Part shown: piece by piece, positions 52,767 through 64,000 of the stretch | Layout: each line of letters opens with the position of its first letter | How positions within the stretch are numbered: position 1 is the stretch's first letter | Assembly: GCA_008828725.1 (NCBI GenBank) | Contig: MEHQ01001635.1 | Location: 62,001-126,000 of the forward strand | From: Saccharina japonica | Lineage: Eukaryota > Sar > Phaeophyceae > Laminariales > Laminariaceae | Length of the DNA stretch: 64,000 nucleotides | Direction: 5' to 3' | Notes under the pieces: model-generated | Told to the model about the DNA's origin: nothing | Databases searched by the model: none | The model's input: the letters and a program-made list of their open reading frames with translations, nothing else | Made by a program: the position numbers and the translations under genes

Positions 52767-54484
52767 GGGGGGGGGGGGGGGGGGGGGGGCCCCGGGTTTG
52801 GTTATATACCGAAANTTACTGCAGTAACATTTCGTCGTCGCTTTAACTCGTATATAGTTTGGGATTAATGAGGCCTCCTGCTGCGATCAGCCGGAGACTC
52901 CCACCCAGGGCTACTACCCCCGCGTTGATTCGATCGCCATCAACGCGGCACCTCGTCGCAGAGAGTAGTTGCTCCGGTACAATACACACTACCAACAAAA
53001 CATAAACCGATGTCGTTGTCCGTGTCTCTCGCGCGCAACGATGGGTGGGCGGGATGGTCTGTTTTCCCTAATCGTTACCTACTTCCTCGTGCTGCTGTCA
53101 GTCGATAGAGGAGCAAGTGTCCTTCCGTACATTTCACTTGTCCTCACTGCACCTCCCGCAGGCTTTCTCCCAATCCGGGGATGCCCATCATGCGTCCCCA
53201 AATTTGGTTCTGACAATTACTGCAGTAACATTTCGTCGTCGCTTTAACTCGTATATAGTTCGGGATTAATGAGGCCTCTCTGCTGCGGCATGAGATCACA
53301 CCCATCCTTGTTGTCTATCCCTTTGTCTCAATGCCGTCTTATATCTGCGTCTTATCACCTTTCCCGCGGGTCTCCTTTTTTGTCCTTATTCTACCCAAAC
53401 TTCTACCTTGTCCTCTAGTGGGTTCGCCTCTTGTGGTTCGGCTTCAGCTAGCCCTCCGGAATGCTGTATGCAATTGGGGGGGGGGGGGGGGGGGGGGGGG
53501 TGACCCCGGATCTGAGTTACGACTGAGACAGAGAGAAAAAGAAGGGCGAAGATAATACATGGAAACAAATAAAACGAAACGCATTACTCGTATCGTACGC
53601 CGTGGTGTGTATACCTACACTTTTTTTTCGAACAACAAGTGGTAAGATAACCCCTCACCTATCGTGCGTGAACATGTATATATATGTGGAATTTCCCCTA
53701 CACCTCTTCGTACCCCCCCCGCGTGTATGTATGTATGCGTGTAGATGATGCCGCCACGGGATGGAATCCCGTGATAAGTCGTACCGATCCCCTCTACGAG
53801 TGCTACACGCGAACTAACACAAACCACGTACCGTACCAGGTATTTCGTGGGTCTTAGGGGGGGGTGGAGAACCTTAAAATGTTCGCAAAATAAAAAGTGA
53901 CAGAAAAGCTCGGATTTGATCCGCAAGATAAAACAACGGCAGACAAAAAAAAGACGGCCGGATCGTTTCGTCGCCCTGCGCCCCCCGCCCCCCCCTCCCC
54001 CCGGTCTACATCTATATGTGTTGGCATCACCTTTCTACCTTAGTACTGGAGTCCCGTTTTGGGGACAAACTACTTGGAATTAGTGTGGATTGTCCCCAAA
54101 ACTGGTCTGCAGTCCTAAAAGGGCTAAGTAATAATTATTGCCTAGCAGAGAGTGCGTGGTAAATCAAGGGCGTGCGTGTGTTTCATCGCAGCAGGGGTAG
54201 GTCGTAATTTTCTCCGCAGATATTGGCCTCTTTCTTTTGTCAGGCTTTCAACAGAGGCCAAACACCTCGACTTTCAGAGGTGCTGCATGCATGCAGTGCG
54301 GTCGACGAAGTTTTCGGGAATAAACTAACCTGCTGATCGGTACCTGGTACCTGGTACGTATTAACACATATATATATATATGTTTGTTCTTCACATTAAA
54401 TAAACCGTTCTTTCTACCCGTCCACATCGATGAGCACAACCAAAACACACACATATGGGATGCCACCACGACGTACCCAATACT
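52767..54484. other. segment between arms, present only on the left
   Basis: Contents: G run (52,767-52,789), one N at 52,815, element L (52,850-53,215) with a partial end repeat at 53,216-53,290 (ACTGCAGTAACATTTCGTCG twice, 400 bp apart), a 23-bp G run, SINE1 fragment (53,501-53,578), MITE C (54,037-54,123) and an element G fragment (about 54,380-54,440, minus). 53,579-54,036 has no recognised feature. Confidence 0.7.
54037..54123. mobile_element. MITE C copy
   Basis: CCTTAGTACTGGAGTCCCGTT at the left and GTCTGCAGTCCTAAAAGGG at the right; CTA/CTAA flanks. Confidence 0.8.
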
Positions 54485-54623
54485 TTCGCCAAAAAATAGT
54501 CGGAGAATTATTTCGTGAAGGTCCCTGTGTCCTCGTAAACATGACCTTTTGTCGGAATGGGGGGGGGGAGGGGGGTTAGGAGTGACATCATTGATTTTTC
54601 TACGATAAGCAGGCACGTGCGTG

Positions 54624-54665
<42 letters not shown>

Positions 54666-55987
54666 CCCCCTGGCGGTCAACATGTGCTATTACGGAGGAC
54701 CATAGTAAATAGGACCAAATATTGTTAGTAAAAATAGTCAAATATATAGGTTTTTGTGTGCACCGTAGGTTCTATTTACTATGGTCCTTGTCCGTAAACA
54801 ATAGCTCACACCACATATTATATCTGGTCTTTGTGTTAAGAGTATGCATTCACAAGTCCAAAACACTTGGTACGAAATTGGTACGCAGGCAACAATGACG
54901 GCTCACAGCCAACAGGCACCACATCGATGATATCACACTACTCGTATGCATACGAAGTACGTAATAATTTGATCAACTCCACTCATTATGTCGTATAATA
55001 CGAAGCATGTATTTTTTTATCACTACTCCTGTGCTCGTATACACCAGGTATAGGATAAGCCGATGCCACAACGTGACATACTGCAACCTGCCTGTATACC
55101 GGTATTGGAAAAGGAGCTTCACCATTATCATGCACATGACACCCCACACCATCACCGAATACATGATGAACAGACCACTTCACAGCTGTATGTAGCCAGG
55201 TGCACCTACTTATAAGCTATAAGGACCCGACGCTGCAACAAAACGTGAAACTACATGCAGACGTGTCAATCAATGCCGCTCACACGTAGAACACATATAT
55301 CACCCTTTCCTCGAGAAAAAAAAACGGGCAAATCAAATAACGACACCGCTTAAAAAGGCGTGCCTCATTTTGAGCCAGGCTCGAGTTCTTATTCCTATGT
55401 GAAGCAGGGGATCTCCTATATTAAATTCAATATTACACATATATATATATATGTGTGTATAGGTTTCTCAAGTTTCGTGCAAAAGACGAGCCAAGTTTTC
55501 TTAACTGCCACATTCTTACATAATATCGCGTACTATTAATACCATATACCTGTGTACCGTACGTAGGTAAGCCTACTGCAGGTATTGAGGCCCAGATATA
55601 GCGACCTTAAAAAACGACAACTACATGCGGTTTTCTATTATATAGTGCGGTCTTATCAAGCGTCTAAGAAAAACGTGCATTTTTTTGGTAGTAAGTGTCA
55701 TCATGATACGCATGTTTTTTAGTAAAAACGTAATTCAGCAATCGTCTAGAGTGTAGGATAAAAATGCGCAGAAGGCTCAGGAGAGCAGCTGCCAAACGCT
55801 GTTGGCTCTTACTATTTGCGAGCACTCGTGGGTATGCTCCATAAGTGGAACTTAGCACTATAGCCAAACCAGCTTGTAGAGGTATGGCTTCGCATGACCC
55901 CCTTGGGTGATAGTACCACCCTGGGTGATAGTACCACCCTGGGTGATAGTACCACCCTGGGTGATAGTACCACTGTTGAGGCATTAG

Positions 55988-56385
55988 TGTGAGGGTATTA
56001 CCTACTGAGCTATAGGGGTAAGATATCGATCGATTACCCAGCCCAAGGTAATCCTTATACCACTCTCCCCCCCTGCGCGGCGGGATCTTTGGGACGTCGG
56101 TACCGTGTACGGCCGTTACGTTGACCTACCCGCTTCGTTTCAATACCTGGGGAACCAGGGAGATATGTTGTTTTAGGGACGCACGCGCAAGCGTTTCTAT
56201 AAAAGAAACGTTTCGAAGTGAGATTCGAACCCGTGTCCTCGACGACGTCAACTGTGAGGGTATTACCTGCTGACACTGGGTGTGCTGGATGTCGACGGGT
56301 AGAAAGGAAGGTTTAATGTGAAGAACACACACACTGAGCTATAGGTGTAAAATATCGATCGATTACCCAGCCTAGGGTAATCCTC
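55988..56385 (-). mobile_element. SINE2 with terminal direct repeats, split by element G piece
   Basis: Head repeats at 55,988-56,060 and about 56,254-56,385. The second contains a 60-bp insertion at 56,274-56,333. B-box GATTCGAACCC near 56,222. SINE3 head and body pieces follow at 56,390-56,500 and 56,505-56,720. Confidence 0.85.
56274..56333 (+). mobile_element. 60-bp 3' end of element G inserted in SINE2
   Basis: CACTGGGTGTGCTGGATGTC to AAGAACACACACA, flanked by CTGA at 56,270-56,273 and 56,334-56,337. A 5'-truncated insertion with a short target duplication, confirming element G as mobile and marking its 3' end at the CA run. The mirror copy lies at 57,958-58,017. Confidence 0.85.
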
Positions 56386-56719
56386 AAAACATTGGCCCGT
56401 TGGGCTGCTGGTAAAAGGTAGACCAATTACCTACCCCATCTAAGCCTAACAACACTCTCCCCTCCTGAAACAGACCGTCGACGCGTGTGACCAAGGTTAA
56501 CCACCCACCCACCCCCAATCTAAGCCTTGTAACACTCTCCCCCCTTCAGAACCGCGGGGTCTGTCTATTGTCTTCGTGCCTAGTTCGAAGTTCTTCACAA
56601 TCTACGGGGACCCAGGGAGAGTTGTTTATCAGATTATCGACATGAGGAAATTTCGCTTATTTTTCTTCAGAAAGCGTTTTCATGGTGGTCGTGAGATTCC
56701 AACTCACGACGACTACTAC

Positions 56720-57561
56720 AGTACAACCCAGATATTGTGAAGAACTTCGGACCCATGCGGAGACCGAATACCCCGCGCTGTTCAAAAGGGGGGGAGAGTG
56801 TTATAAGGCTTAGATTGGATGGGTGAGTGGTTAACCTTCTACCAGAAGCCCACCGGACTAGTGACTTAACACCACCCTGTTGCGTGATAGTACCAAGGGT
56901 CAACACAACAACTTTGTAAAAAAATACGGCCAGCCTATAATCATACTGCTGTTCACGGAAACTGCAGCCCTCACGCGGGGGGTGTAGTCAGTAGCCACAT
57001 GCCATTCATGGCCATAGTCGTATTGTCATAGAGACCCTCGCACCCCTACAATGCCGGGAAGGAGCGCGTCCGGTTTTCATGAGGGGGCTCATCTTCTGCA
57101 TGCCTTCGTAGTCATGTTACCATTGACCGCGCTTCCCCTGTGAAATGCAGCACCGTTCCTACTCCTAATAGAGACATCTCCAACATTTGGGCGCTCGTTA
57201 CGTTTTTTTCCATATATATCATACACAATTTATTAAGGATAGCTACCATGCTACTCAGCAGTAGCCAGTAGTCTATACCGAGTCGCTGATCGGTAACATA
57301 GCCGCCTGTAGCGAGTAGGCCACAACAGCAGTACAGAGTGCTACGGCAGTACAAGCAGCGGTATTTCCAATGCCGGTTCACAGTAATATGCGGTGGAACC
57401 CTGTTGGATAAGTTATCTCGGATATATGCGGGAGAACCCCGAAATACCGTTTAGGGTCCAGCCGAGGTTTTTTGTTCGAATTTTAGTTTTCACCGCATGC
57501 GAGGGGTCTTGAGACTTGGGGAGCTACGTGATCGATCGACCGTGCACACGCACTCTCCTTC
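56720..57561. other. loop of the large inverted repeat
   Basis: Contains SINE3 pieces (about 56,760-56,865), an element E 3' end (56,975-57,085, minus) and the LINE 3' end (57,090-57,200, minus; CACCGTTCCTACTCCTAATA, ATCTCCAACATTTGGGCGCT). 57,201-57,561 unassigned. Confidence 0.7.
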
Positions 57562-59801
57562 GTAGTAGTCGTCGTGAGTTGGAATCTCACGACCACCATG
57601 AAAACGCTTTCTGAAGAAAAATAAGCGAAATTTCCTCATGTCGATAATCTGATAAACAACTCTCCCTGGGTCCCCGTAGATTGTGAAGAACTTCGAACTA
57701 GGCACGAAGACAATAGACAGACCCCGCGGTTCTGAAGGGGGGAGAGTGTTACAAGGCTTAGATTGGGGGTGGGTGGGTGGTTAACCTTGGTCACACGCGT
57801 CGACCCGTATACCCGGTCCGTTTCAGGAGGGGAGAGTGTTGTTAGGCTTAGATAGGGTAGGTAATTGGTCTACCTTTTTACCAGTAGCCCAACGGGCCAA
57901 TGTTTTGAGGATTACCCTAGGCTGGGTAATCGATCGATATTTTACACCTATAGCTCAGTGTGTGTGTTCTTCACATTAAACCTTCCTTTCTACCCGTCGA
58001 CATCCAGCACACCCAGTGTCAGCAGGTAATACCCTCACAGTTGACGTCGTCGAGGACACGGGTTCGAATCTCACTTCGAAACGTTTCTTTTATAGAAACG
58101 CTTGCGCGTGCGTCCCTAAAACAACATATCTCCCTGGTTCCCCAGGTATTGAAACGAAGCGGGTAGGTCAACGTAACGGCCGTATACGGTACCGACGTCC
58201 CAAAGATCCCGCCGCGCAGGGGGGGAGAGTGGTATAAGGATTACCTTGGGCTGGGTAATCGATCGATATCTTACCCCTATAGCTCAGTAGGTAATACCCT
58301 CACACTAATGCCTCAACAGTGGTACTATCACCCAGGGTGGTACTATCACCCAGGGTGGTACTATCACCCAGGGTGGTACTATCACCCAAGGGGGTCATGC
58401 GAAGCCATACCTCTACAAGCTGGTTTGGCTATAGTGCTAAGTTCCACTTATGGAGCATACCCACGAGTGGTCGCAAATAGTAAGAGCCAACAGCGTTTGG
58501 CAGCTGCTCTCCTGAGCCTTCTGCGCATTTTTATCCTACACTCTAGACGATTGCTGAATTACGTTTTTACTAAAAAACATGCGTATCATGATGACACTTA
58601 CTACCAAAAAAATGCACGTTTTTCGTAGACGCTTGATAAGACCGCACTATATAATAGAAAACCGCATTTATTTGTCGTTTTTTTAGGTCGCTATATCTGG
58701 GCCTCAATACCTGCAGTAGGCTTACCTACGTACGGTACACAGGTATATGTTATTAATAGTACGCGATATTATGTAAGAATGTGGCAGTTAAGAAAACTTG
58801 GCTCGTCTTTTGCACGAAACTTGAGAAACCTATACACACATATATATATATATGTGTAATATTGAATTTAATATAGGAGATCCCCTGCTTCACATAGGAA
58901 TAAGAACTCGAGCCTGGCTCAAAATGAGGCACGCCTTTTTAAGCGGTGTCGTTATTTGATTTGCCCGTTTTTTTTTCTCGAGGAAAGGGTGATATATGTG
59001 TTCTACGTGTGAGCGGCATTGATTGACACGTCTGCATGTAGTTTCACGTTTTGTTGCAGCGTCGGGTCCTTATAGCTTATAAGTAGGTGCACCTGGCTAC
59101 ATACAGCTGTGAAGTGGTCTGTTCATCATGTATTCGGTGATGGTTGTGGGGTGTCATGTGCATGATAATGGTGAAGCTCCTTTTCCAATACCGGTATACA
59201 GGCAGGTTGCAATATGTCACGTTGTGGCATCGGCTTATCCTATACCTGGTGTATACGAGCGCAGTAGTAGTGATAAAAATACATGCTTCGTATTATGCGA
59301 CATGATGAGTGGAGTTGATCAAATTATTACGTACTTCGTATGCATACGAGTAGTGTGATATCATCGATGTGGTGCCTGTTGGCTGTGAGCCGTCACTGCA
59401 AGTAAAATCACACGGCATTGTTGCCTTGCGTACCAATTTCGTACCAAGTGTTTTGGACTTGTGAATGCATACTCTTAACACAAAGACCAGATATAATATG
59501 TGGTGTGAGCTATTGTTCACGGGCAAGGACCATAGTAAATAGAACCTACGGTGCACACAAAAACCTATATATTTGACTATTTTTACTAACAATATTTGGT
59601 CCTATTTACTATGGTCCTCCGTAATAGCACATGTTGACCGCCAGGGGGCGGGGGGGGGGGGTCACGCACGTGCCTGCTTATCGTAGAAAAATCAATGATG
59701 TCACTCCTAACCCCCCTCCCCCCCCCCATTCCGACAAAAGGTCATGTTTACGAGGACACAGGGACCTTCACGAAATAATTCTCCGACTATTTTTTGGCGA
59801 A
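57562..59801. repeat. inverted-repeat arm A' (right)
   Basis: Reverse complement of 54,485-56,719. SINE2 with nested G piece at 57,908-58,304 (plus), CACCCAGGGTGGTACTATCA units at 58,315-58,390, and MITE B at 59,520-59,621. It runs directly into the N gap. Confidence 0.9.
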
Positions 59802-60699
59802 NNNNNNNNNNNNNNNNNNNNNNNNNNNNNNNNNNNNNNNNNNNNNNNNNNNNNNNNNNNNNNNNNNNNNNNNNNNNNNNNNNNNNNNNNNNNNNNNNNN
59901 NNNNNNNNNNNNNNNNNNNNNNNNNNNNNNNNNNNNNNNNNNNNNNNNNNNNNNNNNNNNNNNNNNNNNNNNNNNNNNNNNNNNNNNNNNNNNNNNNNNN
60001 NNNNNNNNNNNNNNNNNNNNNNNNNNNNNNNNNNNNNNNNNNNNNNNNNNNNNNNNNNNNNNNNNNNNNNNNNNNNNNNNNNNNNNNNNNNNNNNNNNNN
60101 NNNNNNNNNNNNNNNNNNNNNNNNNNNNNNNNNNNNNNNNNNNNNNNNNNNNNNNNNNNNNNNNNNNNNNNNNNNNNNNNNNNNNNNNNNNNNNNNNNNN
60201 NNNNNNNNNNNNNNNNNNNNNNNNNNNNNNNNNNNNNNNNNNNNNNNNNNNNNNNNNNNNNNNNNNNNNNNNNNNNNNNNNNNNNNNNNNNNNNNNNNNN
60301 NNNNNNNNNNNNNNNNNNNNNNNNNNNNNNNNNNNNNNNNNNNNNNNNNNNNNNNNNNNNNNNNNNNNNNNNNNNNNNNNNNNNNNNNNNNNNNNNNNNN
60401 NNNNNNNNNNNNNNNNNNNNNNNNNNNNNNNNNNNNNNNNNNNNNNNNNNNNNNNNNNNNNNNNNNNNNNNNNNNNNNNNNNNNNNNNNNNNNNNNNNNN
60501 NNNNNNNNNNNNNNNNNNNNNNNNNNNNNNNNNNNNNNNNNNNNNNNNNNNNNNNNNNNNNNNNNNNNNNNNNNNNNNNNNNNNNNNNNNNNNNNNNNNN
60601 NNNNNNNNNNNNNNNNNNNNNNNNNNNNNNNNNNNNNNNNNNNNNNNNNNNNNNNNNNNNNNNNNNNNNNNNNNNNNNNNNNNNNNNNNNNNNNNNNNN
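59802..60699. other. assembly gap, 898 N
   Basis: Flanked on both sides by TTCGCCAAAAAATAG read towards the gap in opposite orientations. Long X-filled frames over it are meaningless. Confidence 0.99.
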
Positions 60700-61105
60700 T
60701 TCGCCAAAAAATAGTCGGAGAATTATTTCGTGAAGGTCCCTGTGTCCTCGTAAACATGACCTTTTGTCGGAATGGGGGGGGGGAGGGGGGTTAGGAGTGA
60801 CATCATTGATTTTTCTACGATAAGCAGGCACGTGCGTGACCCCCCCCCCCCGCCCCCTGGCGGTCAACATGTGCTATTACGGAGGACCATAGTAAATAGG
60901 ACCAAATATTGTTAGTAAAAATAGTCAAATATATAGGTTTTTGTGTGCACCGTAGGTTCTATTTACTATGGTCCTTGTCCGTAAACAATAGCTCACACCA
61001 CATATTATATCTGGTCTTTGTGTTAAGAGTATGCATTCACAAGTCCAAAACACTTGGTACGAAATTGGTACGCAAGGCAACAATGCCGTGTGATTTTACT
61101 TGCAG
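60700..61105. repeat. 406-bp piece of arm A after the gap
   Basis: Exact reverse complement in length and apparently in sequence of 59,396-59,801, including the 22-bp block missing from the left arm A. Contains MITE B (60,880-60,981). It ends TTACTTGCAG at a C run. Confidence 0.9.
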
Positions 61106-61487
61106 CCCCCCCCCCCCCCCCAACTACGATTTGCGCTTTGCTTTTTTTATTGGGTGCATGTCTAACCCTGAGGATAGCTTACCAACTCCTGAGGGTGACT
61201 GAGCACGAGACGAATAGAGGAGCTAACCCCTATAACCCCCTAGCCAACCAGAAAAGACCCAACCAACCATTCATTATTATTATCATATTTGCCATCCGAC
61301 AATGTGCAGCATGATAAGCTTCAACGTTGATCACTCGTTACATTCGCGAAAGCAGCACAAAACCACGAAAACCGAAGGAAACCTATGCGCAAAGCCTAAC
61401 TTCCTCCTATGCCTACTTCCCGCTAAGCTTTATCCGCAATACTACTCCATTTGTTGTCCTTGCTCCCTCCTTCTTCTCATTCACTGG

Positions 61488-61522
<35 letters not shown>

Positions 61523-64000
61523 GCTGTCTTCACATTAAAAGCCGTACCGGTCTCTCTATCCAGTACCTCCATCTGTCCGTACTAATCCAACACTTGACGC
61601 GGTCGATTCCCGTGGTTACAGGCTAACTTCCCCAAAAAAGGTATACTGAAATAAAAGTAGAACCCGAAGGGTCCGCAAAGCGATCAAAGTCAGTCAAAAA
61701 CAGATAGTCTGGAGCCCTCTGCTCCCCTCTACGTACACGCTATGTGAAGGTAAATTACGTGGCTTTATTCCTTATGCCTTCTCGAACATCGCAAGAGTGT
61801 GTACACCATTTTCTCGACCAAGCAGTAAAAGCTCTCTACTTCTAGCCCTACTCGTAGCCCTAAGAATAATACGATACCGCTTCTTCGACACTGCATACAA
61901 TGGTTGAGCCTACTATGGTTGAGGGCCATTTACTGTGTACTACTACCACTACTGTGTGCGAATACGAGTATAACTATCACCCTAACTAAGCCAATCAGAA
62001 AAAAGACCCAAATCAACCATTATCGGTTTTAACATTAGTAGTCCCGTTTTGTCTCGTACCCAGGAGGAGGAGTGTAAATGTGTGCCAACCATAGATAGCA
62101 TCGACTAAGGCAAGTGGTATAGGCTCTATACTGCTAACTCCAACTCCAACCCTAACCCTATACGTAACCACAACCCAATCAACCAATGTCTACAGGACCG
62201 ACCATCGTCGTCTCGTGCGCAGCTGCAGTGGTCCGCCAACCATTGTCTCGAACAACCGGAAAGCCCGAAGTGTAACGTCCCCCTCGGCAGCGCGGCAGGG
62301 AAAGAAAGAAAAAAACTTCATCAGCTATACTCGTACGAACCGTATGTGAAACGTTGTGTTTTGATTTTTTTCCTGATGAGGTATATTCTTAAGTCCCAAG
62401 CCTATAATTCCCCCAGTGACTTGGTGGGGTTGTGTACCCCCGTGCCTACTAGCAGCGATCTCGTGGGTTCAATAAGTCTCGCCGAGTGCACATACATACA
62501 TACATACATACATACATACATACATACATACATACATACATACATACATACATACATACATACATACATACATACATACTCGTATCGTATACTGTACGTA
62601 CGTAGGGACTTTCTCTCTTTTGCTTCAAAATTGGTTGGCGGAAAGCTCGAGAAGAGCGTGAGTGAGTTTCGAGAAAAGAAAATGATGGGAATCGATGTGC
62701 AGTGGGAATGCTGACGAACCCTATCTATGCACGATAAAGATGAGAAGGCATGCTTATATCGGGGGGGGGGGAGAAGGGATGACACCTGCCACCTGCGACC
62801 ACGGATTGTCCAGAAAGTCGCTAAAGAGTAAAAACCCTCCTACGTACGAGTTGATGAGTTGGAAAGTGAAAAAAAAAGTGACGAGAATAAGAAGAAGATT
62901 TAAAGAGCTGTTGTTATTGTTGTTGGAGCCTGCCTGTCTTGTGTATCACACGGACGAGATTATGGCGATGAGTTATTATATAGTGTGACAACAACACGCA
63001 CGCAATGCAAGGCTTGTTGTGTTGCTCAGCAGCGCGGCGGGGGTGAAACAAAAAGCAAAGGAAGAAAAGGTGCAAAACCCTCGACGACCCACGTTCTTTA
63101 TATGCGAGCGCCATCTGCGGGCGTCAAGGAATGGCTTGACGGTAATGATTCCACATAATTTTCCCGGCGTCGATAAACGTTGACGGTGGTGGTGGTTGGC
63201 GGTGTTGCGACAGGCCATCAAACCTCGGGGCAAACGAGATTGTTTTGTTCACGAATGCCTCCTCAGTGACTAAAAAAATAAAAACGAACGATGATTGGAC
63301 ACGTGTGACACGCTACTACTTACTACTGCAGCTTTTGAGAACGAAAGTGAACGATATAAAAGTTGACGTCGTGGACACGCAACAAGCTTTTTGTGGGCGC
63401 AGCGGCAATTAGCGGTATGATATCATGCAGTGGCAGGGGTACGAACGTATAAAAAAAGGAAATTTTTTTTTTCCGTTCCTGTATATATGAGAAGCTGCGT
63501 GCAGACAAAATAACCCCTGCACGCATGCATGCAGACAAAAGTAACCCATGCATGCCGGCCAAAAAAGATGTTTCACGCGTCACGCCCAGTTAGCCTTCTT
63601 TCTTCGCTTCTTCTCGTCGTGTGTCTGCGCACAACAACAACAACAACAACAACAGCTTTTTTAGCCGCAGCGGTAAGATGCCATCATGCAGTAGCAGCGA
63701 AGCGGTACGAACGTACAGTGGGGAGTGAGGAGAAGAGAGAGAAGAGCCTACTTAGTGGACCCCGGATCTGAGTTTGCTACGGCTATTAACAGAAAGGAGA
63801 GAGAAAAGGAGGGCAAAGATAACAAATGGGATGGAAGAAAATGGGATGGGAAAAAAAAAAGAATAGAATAGAATGTTCCAGTAACGTATGATAAGCCCCT
63901 CCATGCAACCACAAAAACAGTAGTAGCCCATCATACCGGCACAATCGGTTTTAAACGCTCACTTTAGCCCTCTGCACTCCATCGTCGTGCGCCTTTTCAG
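61106..64000. repeat. inverted-repeat arm B' (right)
   Basis: A C run (61,106-61,121), then the reverse complement of 49,928-52,766: element D (61,278-61,478, minus), (TTG)n, a longer TACATA run (62,490-62,578, about 90 bp against 57 bp on the left) and SINE1 3' part (63,715-63,860, plus). It continues past the window edge. Confidence 0.9.

Larger units (their letters stand above)
54485..56719. repeat. inverted-repeat arm A (left)
   Basis: Pairs with 57,562-59,801 around an 842-bp loop (56,720-57,561). Contains a C run (54,627-54,664), MITE B (54,693-54,794), four ACCACCCTGGGTGATAGT units at 55,915-55,975, SINE2 (minus) and SINE3 pieces. Differences from the right arm include a 22-bp block absent here near 54,888, so the arms are not identical copies. 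Confidence 0.9.

Noticed and set aside
59631..60870. Very long open frames across the gap
   Set aside because: They consist almost entirely of N positions.

Overview
This window is repeat-dominated eukaryotic nuclear DNA. I found no bacterial-type operons, no rRNA, no intact tRNA gene and no convincing intact protein-coding gene. What can be supported is a dense mosaic of small transposable elements and their nested insertions: tRNA-derived SINEs with Pol III B-box-like motifs, one decayed non-LTR retrotransposon, several families of short terminal-inverted-repeat (TIR) elements, microsatellites and very long G/C homopolymers. The host cannot be named from this sequence. A marine invertebrate or an alga would both fit. 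Family letters used here (A, B, C...) are my own labels and are not database names.

Layout. 1-5.0 kb: MITEs C, J, A and B, SINE1, element E and SINE2, several nested in one another. 5.9-7.2 kb: four diverged copies of element F. 7.2-10.5 kb: element D copies (retroposons ending in ATAATA repeats). 11-20 kb: SINE1/2/3, MITEs A/B/C, elements G, H, I and J, and microsatellites. 20.6-21.5 kb, minus strand: the broken 3' end of a LINE reverse transcriptase. 21.8-23.6 kb: element E cluster and SINE1. 24.0-25.06 kb: a composite block repeated at 27.13-28.36 kb in indel-rich form, with a GC-rich unidentified 2 kb segment between. 28.6-34.9 kb: a 3 kb direct duplication. 35-40 kb: MITE B cluster, element L, a 21-bp minisatellite and more element E. 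40.73-42.53 kb: a large foldback transposon of the MITE A family, interrupted by a Harbinger-like element with TTA target duplications. 42.85-43.65 kb: a 103-bp satellite made from a piece of element E. 46.8-48.2 kb: two further tandem arrays. 49.9-64.0 kb: a large inverted-repeat structure around an 842-bp loop and an 898-bp N gap.

How the parts relate. The LINE 3' end and element E both end in TGAGTAC followed by a C run, which suggests that E borrows the LINE machinery. SINE2 copies carry direct repeats of their tRNA-like head at both ends. TTAA-flanked short elements suggest a piggyBac-like source, a TTA-flanked one suggests Harbinger, and TA-flanked ones suggest Tc1/mariner-type sources, but no transposase for any of them lies in the window.

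Two regions need caution as assembly: 27.1-29.5 kb has the indel pattern of uncorrected long reads, and the N gap at 59,802-60,699 is the exact centre of a 406-bp inverted repeat. Coordinates of repeats are read by eye and may be off by several bases.
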